A stretch of DNA of 6,031 nt from NCBI GenBank assembly GCA_003819755.1, contig RPQK01000498.1, positions 1-6,031 of the forward strand, written 5' to 3'. The notes under the pieces are model-generated. The model was given only the letters and a program-made list of their open reading frames with translations. It made no database searches and was not told the origin of the DNA. This DNA is from Acidobacteriota bacterium. Lineage in GTDB: Bacteria; Acidobacteriota; UBA6911; RPQK01. Below, piece after piece: positions 1 through 5,885 of this stretch (its first letter is position 1; each line of letters begins with the position of its first letter). A program made the translations under genes and the position numbers.

Positions 1-83
1 AAAGCGACCCAGGTCCGTAGGACTGACACGTGTGCAGTCGAGCCCGCGAAACACGTGTCAGTCCTACGGACCTGGGTCGCTTT
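1..83. repeat. Perfect 33-bp inverted repeat (palindromic element)
   Basis: Positions 1-33 are the exact reverse complement of 51-83, separated by a 17-nt spacer (34-50). Each arm contains the core GTCCTACGGACCT, itself a small near-palindrome (GTCC-TAC-GGAC). The left arm begins at the first base of the window, so the repeat may extend further upstream. The transcript on either strand would form a very stable hairpin. It could be a dispersed palindromic (REP-like) repeat or serve as a 3' structure for a gene outside the window. There is only a short TTT after the right arm, so an intrinsic terminator is possible but not convincing. Confidence 0.85.
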
Positions 84-100
84 GCGGTCCGGTCTCTATA

Positions 101-123
101 GACGTGCCGGTCCTACGGACCTG
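101..123. repeat. Partial third copy of the GTCCTACGGACCT repeat
   Basis: Positions 102-123 match 53-74 (right arm of the preceding inverted repeat) at 20 of 22 bases, in the same orientation. It has no partner arm nearby. This shows that the GTCCTACGGACCT unit occurs as a repeat and not only as one hairpin, in keeping with a dispersed intergenic repeat family. Confidence 0.75.
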
Positions 124-174
124 AAGACATGCTGCCGCGATGTCGGTTCCGCCCCAACTTATGGGTAAAGGGCA

Positions 175-292
175 GACCTACCCTGGGTATCGGAATAGGC
201 TCAATCCCAACCCCAACGGGGTTGCGTACCTAGCCCGATACGGAACCCCTTCAGGGTTCGGTCTGCGCCCTATCCGATACCCAGGGTAGGTC
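175..292. repeat. Long imperfect inverted repeat (about 24-bp arms) enclosing two small hairpins
   Basis: The arm 175-199 is complementary to 269-292 with a single-base bulge; the core is CTACCCTGGGTATCGG and its complement. The 69-nt interior is itself structured. CAACCCC (208-214) pairs with GGGGTTG (218-224), and GAACCC (243-248) pairs with GGGTTC (254-259). The right arm also pairs with a third related arm at 302-316, so alternative foldings exist. No coding sequence is evident inside. Confidence 0.8.
208..259 (-). repeat. Divergent, oppositely oriented copy of the two-hairpin repeat
   Basis: Read on the minus strand, this stretch is a stem-loop (GAACCC/GGGTTC), then a linker resembling GGGCTNNGTACG, then a second stem-loop (CAACCCC-GTT-GGGGTTG). 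That is the same order as in the plus-strand copies at 280-341 and 540-595, which have GGGCTTTGCTACG followed by a GACCC..GGGGT hairpin. Similarity is clear in the linker and second hairpin and weak elsewhere, so this is probably an older or diverged member of the same family. Confidence 0.5.
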
Positions 293-341
293 GCAGAAAC
301 CGCGACCAACCCTGGGCTTTGCTACGTGACCCTTTTGGGGT
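280..341 (+). repeat. Two-hairpin repeat, copy A (left flank of transposase relic)
   Basis: The first hairpin has a 15-bp stem with one mismatch (280-294 with 302-316) and a 7-nt loop (AGAAACC). Then come the linker CTTTGCTACGTG and a small second hairpin (ACCC..GGGGT, 329-341). Positions 306-341 match 559-594 (copy B) at 32 of 36 bases in the same orientation. It ends about 10 nt before the first recognisable residues of the transposase relic. The architecture resembles REP units that flank RAYT genes, or the subterminal hairpins of IS200/IS605 elements. Confidence 0.8.
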
Positions 342-351
342 GGAAAACAAT

Positions 352-531
352 ATGTCGCTTGAAACTGAACTCTACGAACAAGCTTGATTGTCCGGCAATC
401 GAGATCGGAGGAGTTGCTGACCATGCGCATGTTTTGGCCCAAGGCATAAGAGGGTGAACTTCTAGGATGAATTTCGAGCTTTGTTACGGAAGCACGGGAT
501 TGAATGGGACGAGCGATACGTGTGGGACTGA
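352..531 (+). pseudogene. Decayed Y1 (HUH) transposase, IS200/IS605-like or REP-associated (RAYT)
   Basis: No intact frame exists, but pieces of a Y1 transposase are readable across frames. ATG at 352 starts MSLETELYEQA, stopped by TGA at 385; ELY resembles the family's N-terminal region. In the +1 frame, 389-436 reads CPAIEIGGVADHAHVL, which contains the family's GG-x-x-DHxH signature with an HUH metal-binding motif (HAH). A further frame change follows. From 445 it reads HKRVNF, then TAG at 463 (probably a former CAG Gln codon), then DEFRALLRKHGIEW and DERYVWD, ending at TGA 529-531; this is the typical C-terminus of these proteins. The family is about 150 residues long. Only about 60 codons remain, so the N-terminus and the segment with the catalytic tyrosine are missing. 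Identification rests on recalled family motifs, not a search. Whether it is RAYT or IS200-like cannot be settled from the relic. Confidence 0.78.
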
Positions 532-539
532 ATTGGAAG

Positions 540-595
540 CCAGGGTTGGCAAAAAACGCCAACCCTGGACTTTGCTACGCGACCCCCTTGGGGTC
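540..595 (+). repeat. Two-hairpin repeat, copy B (right flank of transposase relic)
   Basis: The first hairpin has a perfect 11-bp stem (CCAGGGTTGGC 540-550 with 558-568) and a 7-nt loop (AAAAAAC). Then come the linker ACTTTGCTACGC and a second perfect hairpin (GACCCC 581-586, loop CTT, GGGGTC 590-595). It begins 9 nt after the stop codon of the transposase relic and ends 8 nt before the stop codon of the convergent tolC-like gene. It may therefore also serve as a 3'-end structure for that gene's transcript. No T-run follows the hairpin on the minus strand, so it is not a typical intrinsic terminator. Confidence 0.82.
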
Positions 596-603
596 AACCA
601 CTG

Positions 604-2334
604 CTACTTCGTTACCGGCGTTGCAGCCCCGTTCTGGCCTTTGGCCATGACGATGTCTTGATCGTCGATGATGGTATACATCGACCGCTGCAAAGCGGTG
701 ATCGACTTTTCCAGGTTGATCAGAGCCTGGATTTCCTGCACCCGGGCATCAGAGAGCTGATTCTGGTACGTGAGAACCTCGAAGTTCGTCGAGAGTCCCG
801 CCTCGAAACGCTTGTTCTCGCCAGCCAGCTGCTCTTCGGCCAGTTGACGGGAGACTTGGGCGGCCTCCAGAGCTTTCTTCTGGGTCTGCATGCCCTCATA
901 AGCGTTTCTGACATCGACCATCACCGTTTGCTGCTCGTTCTTCATCTGGCTGTTCAACTTACGCTCGTTGATCGCAATCTGTGCGAGATTCGCTTCGTTG
1001 GTTCGATCGCGCCACAAGGGCATTTCCACATTCAGGTAGACCGAGTAGTTAATGTAGTCGAACTTGAAGGCGCCCGGTATCGACTTGGTGAAGCTACCGT
1101 AAAAAGGTGCATCGGGAACCGGGATGCCAGGCCCCTGTTGATCTGGAATACCGTCACCATCGGTATCGATCATGTTTCTCTTGAGCACCCGCCCGGCTGT
1201 CCCGTTCGAGGTCAGGCTGCTCTCAATGCTGAACATTGGCTTGCTGACGTTTTTCGCAAATTTGCGGTCGACCTCGTTCTTCTGCATCTCCAGACGGACC
1301 TGTTCGAGCTCGGGTCTCCGCTCAAGCGCACGAGCGATCGCCTCGTCCATGGTAATCGCCACCTGCCGCTCGGTGGGCCTGTCGGAAGGCAAGACGTTGA
1401 GGCCCCAGATCGTTGCCTTGGGATCGGGTGCCAGCATTCTTTTCAGTCCGTTCTGGGCCTCGATAATCTGGACCTCAGACCGGATCATCTGCTGCTCACG
1501 ACGTGCGACCTCAGCCCGCGACTTGGTGATCTCTATCGGCGCCATGACGCCGATCTCGACCCGCTTCTGGTTATTCTTGTGCTGCACAATGGCCAGTTCC
1601 ATCGATTGACGACCAGTTTCGTGGTTCTCAATGGCGAAGACCAGGTCCCAATACTGGTTTTGAACCTGCTGCACGATCCTCGAAACTGTGTCCTGGAACT
1701 GACTGTCGCTGATCCTGCTGTCCAGGTTGTACAGTTTCAGTTGACGTTCTGTCTGTGTTTGGCGAAAGCCGCGCCAGAGAGGTTGGGTGAAAGTAAGGTT
1801 GAGATTGGAGCCGAAGTAGGGATCGAACACCGCGAATGCGTCATTGCTACCCTGCCGCGAGTTGCTGAAATTCATTGTCGCCCTTCCGCCGCCGGGCACG
1901 TTCTGACTAAGGGATGTACCGAACAGGAGACTGTTCGATGTAGAGACGTCAATGCCCGATCCGGCATCCAAGGTTCTGGTGCTCGGGGTCTCGCGGGAAC
2001 CGTAGCCGACCCTGAAGCTCAGGATGGGATCGTAGAACCCTTTAGTGGAGATAATCCTCTCCCTGTTGACGTCCTCGTTGAAGTCCTGTATCGCGATGTC
2101 AAGATTGTTCGTGAGAGCCAGGCGAATGGCATCTTTCATACTCAATTCCAACACTGCCCCCGCCTTCTTCGTCCGCGCTATGTACGAATCCGGCACTTGT
2201 ACAACTTCGCTCTGTTGTGCCGTCATAGCCTGTGCCGCCGGCGCCGGCTGGGTCTTGGCCGGTTCCTGGGCGACCACTGGGCCAAGACAAAGAACAAACA
2301 AAACCGCCCCTAACAACAAACGTAACGTTCTCAT
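604..2334 (-). CDS. TolC-family outer membrane efflux/secretion protein (OEP)
   Basis: 576 aa from the chosen start. It would be the trimeric outer-membrane exit duct of a tripartite efflux pump or type I secretion system. Residues 1-22 are a Sec signal peptide (LLLGAVLFVL core, likely cut after VVA22); Cys16 is not in a lipobox. Two OEP repeats follow, about 65-300 (from LSMKDAIRLALTNN) and 325-550 (from ITMDEAIARALERRPEL). Each starts with the usual D-A-I/A-L helix, and each has an outer-membrane strand ending in a similar motif, TQPLWRG (183-189) and EMPLWRD (437-443). The rest is long coiled-coil helix rich in Q, E, R and K. An unusual DTDGDGIPD stretch sits at 390-398, in the presumed surface loop of repeat 2. 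ATG at 2334 is preferred because GGAGAGG lies just upstream and the signal peptide begins there; a TTG at 2436 would add 34 unlikely residues. No adaptor or pump gene is adjacent, so the substrate is unknown. Confidence 0.93.
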   Translation of the reverse strand: MRTLRLLLGAVLFVLCLGPVVAQEPAKTQPAPAAQAMTAQQSEVVQVPDSYIARTKKAGAVLELSMKDAIRLALTNNLDIAIQDFNEDVNRERIISTKGFYDPILSFRVGYGSRETPSTRTLDAGSGIDVSTSNSLLFGTSLSQNVPGGGRATMNFSNSRQGSNDAFAVFDPYFGSNLNLTFTQPLWRGFRQTQTERQLKLYNLDSRISDSQFQDTVSRIVQQVQNQYWDLVFAIENHETGRQSMELAIVQHKNNQKRVEIGVMAPIEITKSRAEVARREQQMIRSEVQIIEAQNGLKRMLAPDPKATIWGLNVLPSDRPTERQVAITMDEAIARALERRPELEQVRLEMQKNEVDRKFAKNVSKPMFSIESSLTSNGTAGRVLKRNMIDTDGDGIPDQQGPGIPVPDAPFYGSFTKSIPGAFKFDYINYSVYLNVEMPLWRDRTNEANLAQIAINERKLNSQMKNEQQTVMVDVRNAYEGMQTQKKALEAAQVSRQLAEEQLAGENKRFEAGLSTNFEVLTYQNQLSDARVQEIQALINLEKSITALQRSMYTIIDDQDIVMAKGQNGAATPVTK

Positions 2335-2450
2335 AGCCTCTCCAAGTCGAATCGTCAAATGCCTTCGAGAAATGTCCATTGCCGTGGTGTACGAAAATGG
2401 GCGGTGAATTGTTTCAAGAGAGGGGGTTTTTTGCAAGGAGATTACAAACG

Positions 2451-2506
2451 AAAAAGCCGGCGGAATTCGGCGAACCTCTCCCGAGTTTCGCCGAATTCCG
2501 CCGGCT
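2451..2506 (-). terminator. Intrinsic terminator of the M48 protease gene
   Basis: There is a perfect 20-bp GC-rich stem (2455-2474 with 2487-2506) with a 12-nt loop. On the minus strand it is followed by TTTTT and then CGTTTGT. It lies 35 nt past the protease stop codon and about 120 nt before the tolC-like start codon. It should end protease transcripts and make the tolC-like gene a separate transcription unit. Confidence 0.88.
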
Positions 2507-2540
2507 CAATGCAGGCAGGAGGCTCAAAAACACCCCGGCT

Positions 2541-3611
2541 CTAATTTTCCTTGCCAGGATCTTGCTTCTCTTCCGGATCGGGGTCGCTCTCACGCTTCAG
2601 AGTCGGCCGATTGGTCGGGGTTCCATCCTTCTTCAGAGTCGGCTTGTCGGATTCGGTGCGGTCCGTATTGGTTTTCCGTTTCAGCGTCGGCCGGCTCGCG
2701 CCACCGCTTGCCGCGCCGCTGCCCGCCACCATTTGCTTGTTATCGATCTGGATGAGACGTCCCTTGACCCGGTCGAATTCCGATGTCGTGACCAGAAACT
2801 CGTCCTTCGCCGGCAGCGCCGCCATTTCCTGCTGGACCTTTTCAATTCGATCCTCCAGGGAGGGATGAGTTCTCATGAAGCTGGTGAACGTGCCCGGCTT
2901 GTTCTTCTCCTTGGCTTGCAGCTTCTCGAAGAAGGTAATAAACCCATTCGGATCGTACCCGGTGTTCCAAGCATACTGCGTGCCCAGTTGGTCGGCCTCC
3001 GCCTCGGATTTCCTGGTTATCCCCAGCACGGCGAGCGACATACCCATTCCCAGGCCGTTCTGCATGGCCATCTGGGTCCAGTAACCGCCGACGAAGAGCA
3101 ACGGAAGCGCGCCGAACTGCATGAGCTGCGACTTGGTCATCCGCTCCGTGGCGTGTCTTGCGGTCACGTGGGCGATCTCGTGAGCCATGACTCCCGCCAG
3201 CTCCGACTCGTTCTCGGCTTCCAAAATCAGGCCCTTGTTAACGTAGAAGTAGCCACCCGGAAGCGCAAACGCGTTCACTTCGTCGGTATCGACAACCTTG
3301 ATGACGAACGGCACTTTCGCGTCCGAATGCTTCACGATGTTCTGCCCAACCCGGTCAACATATTCGGTTATGACCGGATCTTCGATCAGCCTGGCTGTCT
3401 GCTCAAACATCTCAGCGTACTGGGCGCCGATCTGAATTTCTTTTTCCAGCGAGACAAAATTAGGGAAAATTCCCGCAATCCGTCCGTTAATGTCGCGGTT
3501 CCCGATCTTCTCGACGTCACCGTGCTTCCTATCGGCGTACCCGGCCGGAGTAAGCAACAGCGCGATGACAAGGACCGCGGCCACTGATCTCCATAAGCTG
3601 TTCCTGTTCAT
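2541..3611 (-). CDS. Secreted M48-family zinc metalloprotease (BepA/YfgC-like)
   Basis: 356 aa. This is a periplasmic zinc endopeptidase of the family containing BepA and LoiP, which degrade misassembled outer-membrane proteins; its own substrate is unknown. Residues 1-26 look like a Sec signal peptide (VAAVLVIALLL core, cleavage near GYA26) with no lipobox Cys. The M48 domain spans about 52-270. It includes NAFALPGGYFYVNKGL (113-128), the zinc motif HEIAH (144-148, catalytic Glu145) and the third zinc ligand, probably Glu203 in the EAEAD motif. RTHPSLEDRI (247-256) is the conserved segment after the catalytic core. The M48 domain shows no TPR repeats after it, unlike E. coli BepA. Instead residues 306-340 form a low-complexity charged tail with three PTLK motifs (308, 324, 336). 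ATG 3611 is preceded by GGAGG at close spacing and by a TATAAT promoter element. A terminator follows the gene. Confidence 0.93.
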   Translation of the reverse strand: MNRNSLWRSVAAVLVIALLLTPAGYADRKHGDVEKIGNRDINGRIAGIFPNFVSLEKEIQIGAQYAEMFEQTARLIEDPVITEYVDRVGQNIVKHSDAKVPFVIKVVDTDEVNAFALPGGYFYVNKGLILEAENESELAGVMAHEIAHVTARHATERMTKSQLMQFGALPLLFVGGYWTQMAMQNGLGMGMSLAVLGITRKSEAEADQLGTQYAWNTGYDPNGFITFFEKLQAKEKNKPGTFTSFMRTHPSLEDRIEKVQQEMAALPAKDEFLVTTSEFDRVKGRLIQIDNKQMVAGSGAASGGASRPTLKRKTNTDRTESDKPTLKKDGTPTNRPTLKRESDPDPEEKQDPGKEN

Positions 3612-3635
3612 AAAACCTCCAATGCCTGCACCCCC

Positions 3636-3664
3636 ATTATAAGACGGCGGGTCCTTTCTTTCAG
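3636..3664 (-). promoter_or_regulatory. Likely sigma-70-type promoter of the M48 protease gene
   Basis: On the minus strand a perfect TATAAT (3636-3641) lies 17 nt downstream of CTGAAA (3659-3664, 4 of 6 matches to TTGACA). Transcription would start near 3629, giving a leader of about 18 nt that includes the GGAGG ribosome site before ATG 3611. The -10 box is strong and the -35 weak. I found no equally good promoter for the divergent nnr gene in the same 164-nt gap. Confidence 0.6.
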
Positions 3665-3759
3665 GTTCAATGTCTGATATTTTTCACAATTCTAGATGCA
3701 GCCGATGGTCAGAAGTATCAAATAGTGCGGATCGCTGGGGCGCACGCGAGAAGCAGGCG

Positions 3760-3771
3760 CTCCCCGGGGAG
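3760..3771 (+). promoter_or_regulatory. Palindrome overlapping the ribosome binding site of the NAD(P)HX repair gene
   Basis: CTCCCCGGGGAG is a perfect 12-base palindrome whose right half (GGGGAG) is the Shine-Dalgarno sequence for ATG 3776. This site supports ATG 3776 over the upstream GTG at 3725. Upstream GGGGCGC (3737-3743) can also pair partly with GCGCTCCCC (3757-3765), which would leave the Shine-Dalgarno free. A translation-affecting leader structure is possible but only inferred. Confidence 0.35.
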
Positions 3772-3775
3772 AATC

Positions 3776-5356
3776 ATGAAGGTCCTCACAGCCGAGCAGA
3801 TGCGAGAGATCGACCGGTTGAGCACCAGGGAATACGGGGTGCCAAGCCTCCTGTTGATGGAGAACGCAGGTTTGAACCTGTATCTCGAGCTGGAGCGTCG
3901 TTTCGCCAATTTGAAACGCCTGCGAGTCGGAATCATCTGTGGGAAGGGCAACAACGGCGGGGATGGGATGGTGCTCGCGCGCCAACTCGTGGCCCGCGGG
4001 AACACCCCGGACGTTGTTCTCCTCGCCCAGGCCTCGCAAGTCGGAGGAGACGCGCGAGTACAGCTCGAGATCCTCCAGAAATCGCAGCTGGAGGTTAGGG
4101 AGATCCCCACAGAGGAAGCCTGGAGACCGTTCGCCGATAACCTCCGCCGATACGACATCATTGTCGACGCCATCTTGGGCACCGGACTCACCAAGCCTTT
4201 GGATGGGTTCTACCGCCGGGTGGCAGAAGACGTCAACAATTCGGGTGCTTTCGTCCTGGCAGTCGATATCCCGTCGGGGATGCCTTCCGACTCCAGCTTG
4301 GGCGGATCTCCCTGCATTCGTGCAAATCTGACAGTGACTTTCACCGCCCCGAAAATCGCTCATGTTCTGAACCAGGACCAGGAGTCACTGGGAGAAGTGG
4401 TCGTAGCCCCGATCGGAAGCCCGCCACAGCTGCTCGAGGATCCCAACATCTATCTCCAGCTGATGCAGGAAGAAGAGATCGTCCTTCACCGCCTTCCTCG
4501 GAGAATCGCCTCGCACAAAGGAGACTTTGGACACGTGGTGCTCCTGGCGGGCAGCCGGGGGAAGTCGGGGGCGGCCCTTCTGAGTGCCCGGGCGGCTCTT
4601 AACACAGGAGCCGGGCTGGTGACTGCCGCTGTACCGGAGACCGTGCAACCGATTGTGGCGGCGGGCCAGGCCGAGGTTATGACGGAACCGTTGGCTGCCA
4701 CCGAGGAAGGAACCGTCGCTGAAACAGCAGCCGATCAAGCGCTGGCCCTTCTGAAAGGCAAGGATGCGGCCGGGCTTGGACCCGGGCTTTCCAGGAACTC
4801 CCAGTCAGTCTGGTTCATCCGCCAGCTGGTCAGGAAATGCCCAATCCCGCTCGTCATTGATGCGGATGGCTTGAATGCTTTCGAGGATCAGGCCGACCTG
4901 ATTCGCAACGACCATGATCAACCCCTCGTGTTGACACCGCATCCCGGCGAATTCTCCCGGCTCATCGGCGTCAAGGTCCGCGAGATGCAGGAGGACGCGC
5001 CTGGAGCGGCCAGGCGTTTTGCTCAAGAACGCCGATTGTGGCTGGTTTTGAAGGGATTTCGGACGCTGGTGGCCGACCCGGGCGGAACCGTGTACGTCTG
5101 CCCGCGAGGCAACCAAGGCATGGCGACCGGCGGGACGGGCGATGTGCTGACGGGGGTTTTGACAGCCCTGCTAGGTTCTTACTGCGCTCAGAAACAGATC
5201 ACCCCCGAGCACGTGACCCGGGCGGTCGTGCTTGGCGTCTATCTGCATGCCCTCGCCGGGGATCTGGCGGCCGCGGCAAAAGGGCCTGAAGCGCTCACCG
5301 CGGGCGACATTATTGCCCATCTGGGCCAAGCGTACCGGAAACTGGCCATTTCTTGA
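3776..5356 (+). CDS. nnr: Bifunctional NAD(P)H-hydrate epimerase / ADP-dependent NAD(P)H-hydrate dehydratase
   Basis: 526 aa, the normal size of the fused bacterial enzyme (E. coli Nnr/YjeF type). It repairs hydrated NADH and NADPH in the cytosol. The N-terminal NnrE domain (EC 5.1.99.6) interconverts the R and S hydrates. The C-terminal NnrD domain (EC 4.2.1.136) dehydrates the S form at the expense of ADP. NnrE, about 1-215, shows MENAG (28-32), the glycine-rich loop GKGNNGGDG (56-64), DAILGTGL (131-138) and AVDIPSG (162-168). NnrD, about 235-522, shows HKGDFGHVVLLAGS (247-260), GLGPGL (333-338), VIDADGLNAF (360-369), TPHPGEFSRL (387-396) and GNQGMATGGTGDVLTG (445-460) with the expected catalytic Asp456. 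All key motifs are present. The start at 3776 has GGGGAG upstream and matches the usual MKVLTAEQMREID beginning. tsaE follows 29 nt downstream on the same strand, probably in one operon. Confidence 0.96.
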   Translation: MKVLTAEQMREIDRLSTREYGVPSLLLMENAGLNLYLELERRFANLKRLRVGIICGKGNNGGDGMVLARQLVARGNTPDVVLLAQASQVGGDARVQLEILQKSQLEVREIPTEEAWRPFADNLRRYDIIVDAILGTGLTKPLDGFYRRVAEDVNNSGAFVLAVDIPSGMPSDSSLGGSPCIRANLTVTFTAPKIAHVLNQDQESLGEVVVAPIGSPPQLLEDPNIYLQLMQEEEIVLHRLPRRIASHKGDFGHVVLLAGSRGKSGAALLSARAALNTGAGLVTAAVPETVQPIVAAGQAEVMTEPLAATEEGTVAETAADQALALLKGKDAAGLGPGLSRNSQSVWFIRQLVRKCPIPLVIDADGLNAFEDQADLIRNDHDQPLVLTPHPGEFSRLIGVKVREMQEDAPGAARRFAQERRLWLVLKGFRTLVADPGGTVYVCPRGNQGMATGGTGDVLTGVLTALLGSYCAQKQITPEHVTRAVVLGVYLHALAGDLAAAAKGPEALTAGDIIAHLGQAYRKLAIS

Positions 5357-5385
5357 TACTGGCCGGAGCCGAGGGAGAATGAGGC

Positions 5386-5826
5386 ATGGAGGTTTACGAC
5401 TCCCCGAGCGAAGACGAGACCTTCCGGATCGGCGAATCTTTCGGCTCCCGTTTGCGCCCTCCTGCGACGGTGTTACTGACGGGGGATCTCGGTGCCGGCA
5501 AGACGGTGTTCGTGAAAGGAATCGTCGCGGCTTTTGGTATCGTTGGCGACGAAGTAGTCCGCAGCCCCTCCTTTTCCCTCGTGAACGTGTACGATACTCC
5601 GGCGGGCCGGGTCTATCATGTTGATCTTTACCGGCTCAACAGCTCGCGCGATCTGCATTCGATCGGCTTCGAGGAGATCCTTGCGTCCGATGCTGTTGTC
5701 ATCATCGAATGGGCGGAAAAATTGGCCTTCCCGATTGCCGACGCCTTCCACGTTCGCATCCTGGCTGACGCAGCCACAGGAATTCGCCGCCTGGAAATAA
5801 CCGAAACACCGACGAACACGGACTGA
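5386..5826 (+). CDS. tsaE: tRNA t6A37 threonylcarbamoyladenosine biosynthesis ATPase TsaE
   Basis: 146 aa, close to the usual 150 or so. TsaE is the cytosolic P-loop ATPase that works with TsaB and TsaD to place the threonylcarbamoyl group on A37 of ANN-decoding tRNAs. Visible motifs are Walker A GDLGAGKT (33-40), SPSF (60-63, usually SPTF), HVDLYRL (78-84), GFEEIL (94-99) and IEWAEKL (107-113, Walker-B-like region). ATG 5386 has GGGAG 8 nt upstream. It follows nnr by 29 nt without a visible terminator, so co-transcription is likely; nnr-tsaE pairing is common in bacteria. tsaB, often a further neighbour, does not follow. The last residues (TETPTNTD) are hydrophilic, and their DNA overlaps a decamer-like intergenic repeat, so the C-terminal tail may have been reshaped by that repeat. 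Confidence 0.96.
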   Translation: MEVYDSPSEDETFRIGESFGSRLRPPATVLLTGDLGAGKTVFVKGIVAAFGIVGDEVVRSPSFSLVNVYDTPAGRVYHVDLYRLNSSRDLHSIGFEEILASDAVVIIEWAEKLAFPIADAFHVRILADAATGIRRLEITETPTNTD

Positions 5827-5885
5827 GACGGAACGAACAGAGACCCACATTGTGCATGTCAGTCCTTGTTCTTCCGTGTCAGTCC
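5801..5885. repeat. Decamer-like repeat forming an inverted repeat across the tsaE stop codon
   Basis: On the minus strand, 5801-5841 reads as about four imperfect units of roughly 10 nt (TCTGTTCGT, TCCGTCTCAG, TCCGTGTTCG, TCGGTGTTTCGG). On the plus strand, 5862-5885 carries similar units (TCCTTGTTCT, TCCGTGTCAG, TCC). As a result 5820-5839 is complementary to 5867-5885 with one mismatch and one missing base. GTCAGTCC also occurs twice directly (5858-5865 and 5878-5885). The hairpin could mark the 3' end of the nnr-tsaE transcript, but no T-tract follows it. Confidence 0.6.

Noticed and set aside
251..562. 103-codon minus-strand open frame in the left intergenic region
   Set aside because: It runs through both hairpin repeats and the antisense of the transposase relic. 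Its translation resembles no protein I know and is explained by repeat sequence.
1..603. CRISPR array, considered because of the multiple repeats
   Set aside because: The repeats differ in sequence, orientation and spacing, there is no regular repeat-spacer pattern, and no cas genes are present.
467..661. 64-codon plus-strand frame beginning MNFELCYG
   Set aside because: Its ATG lies inside the transposase C-terminal coding region but in a different frame, and it continues through the hairpin repeat and into the 3' end of the convergent gene.
2287..2289. Cysteine at residue 16 of the TolC-family signal peptide as a lipoprotein attachment site
   Set aside because: The preceding residues (FVL) do not fit a lipobox, and a signal peptidase I site follows at VVA.
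658..2313. Long open frame of 551 codons on the plus strand opposite the TolC-family gene
   Set aside because: It has no family motifs or convincing ribosome site. The minus-strand frame has a signal peptide and two clear OEP repeats, so the plus frame is a shadow produced by codon bias.
2335..2436. Upstream extension of the TolC-family gene to a TTG start at 2436
   Set aside because: It would place 34 non-hydrophobic residues before a good signal peptide. The ATG at 2334 has a GGAGAGG ribosome site.
604..3611. M48 protease and TolC-family genes as one operon
   Set aside because: They share a strand, but a 20-bp perfect hairpin followed by a T-run lies between them, and the gap from stop to start is over 200 nt.
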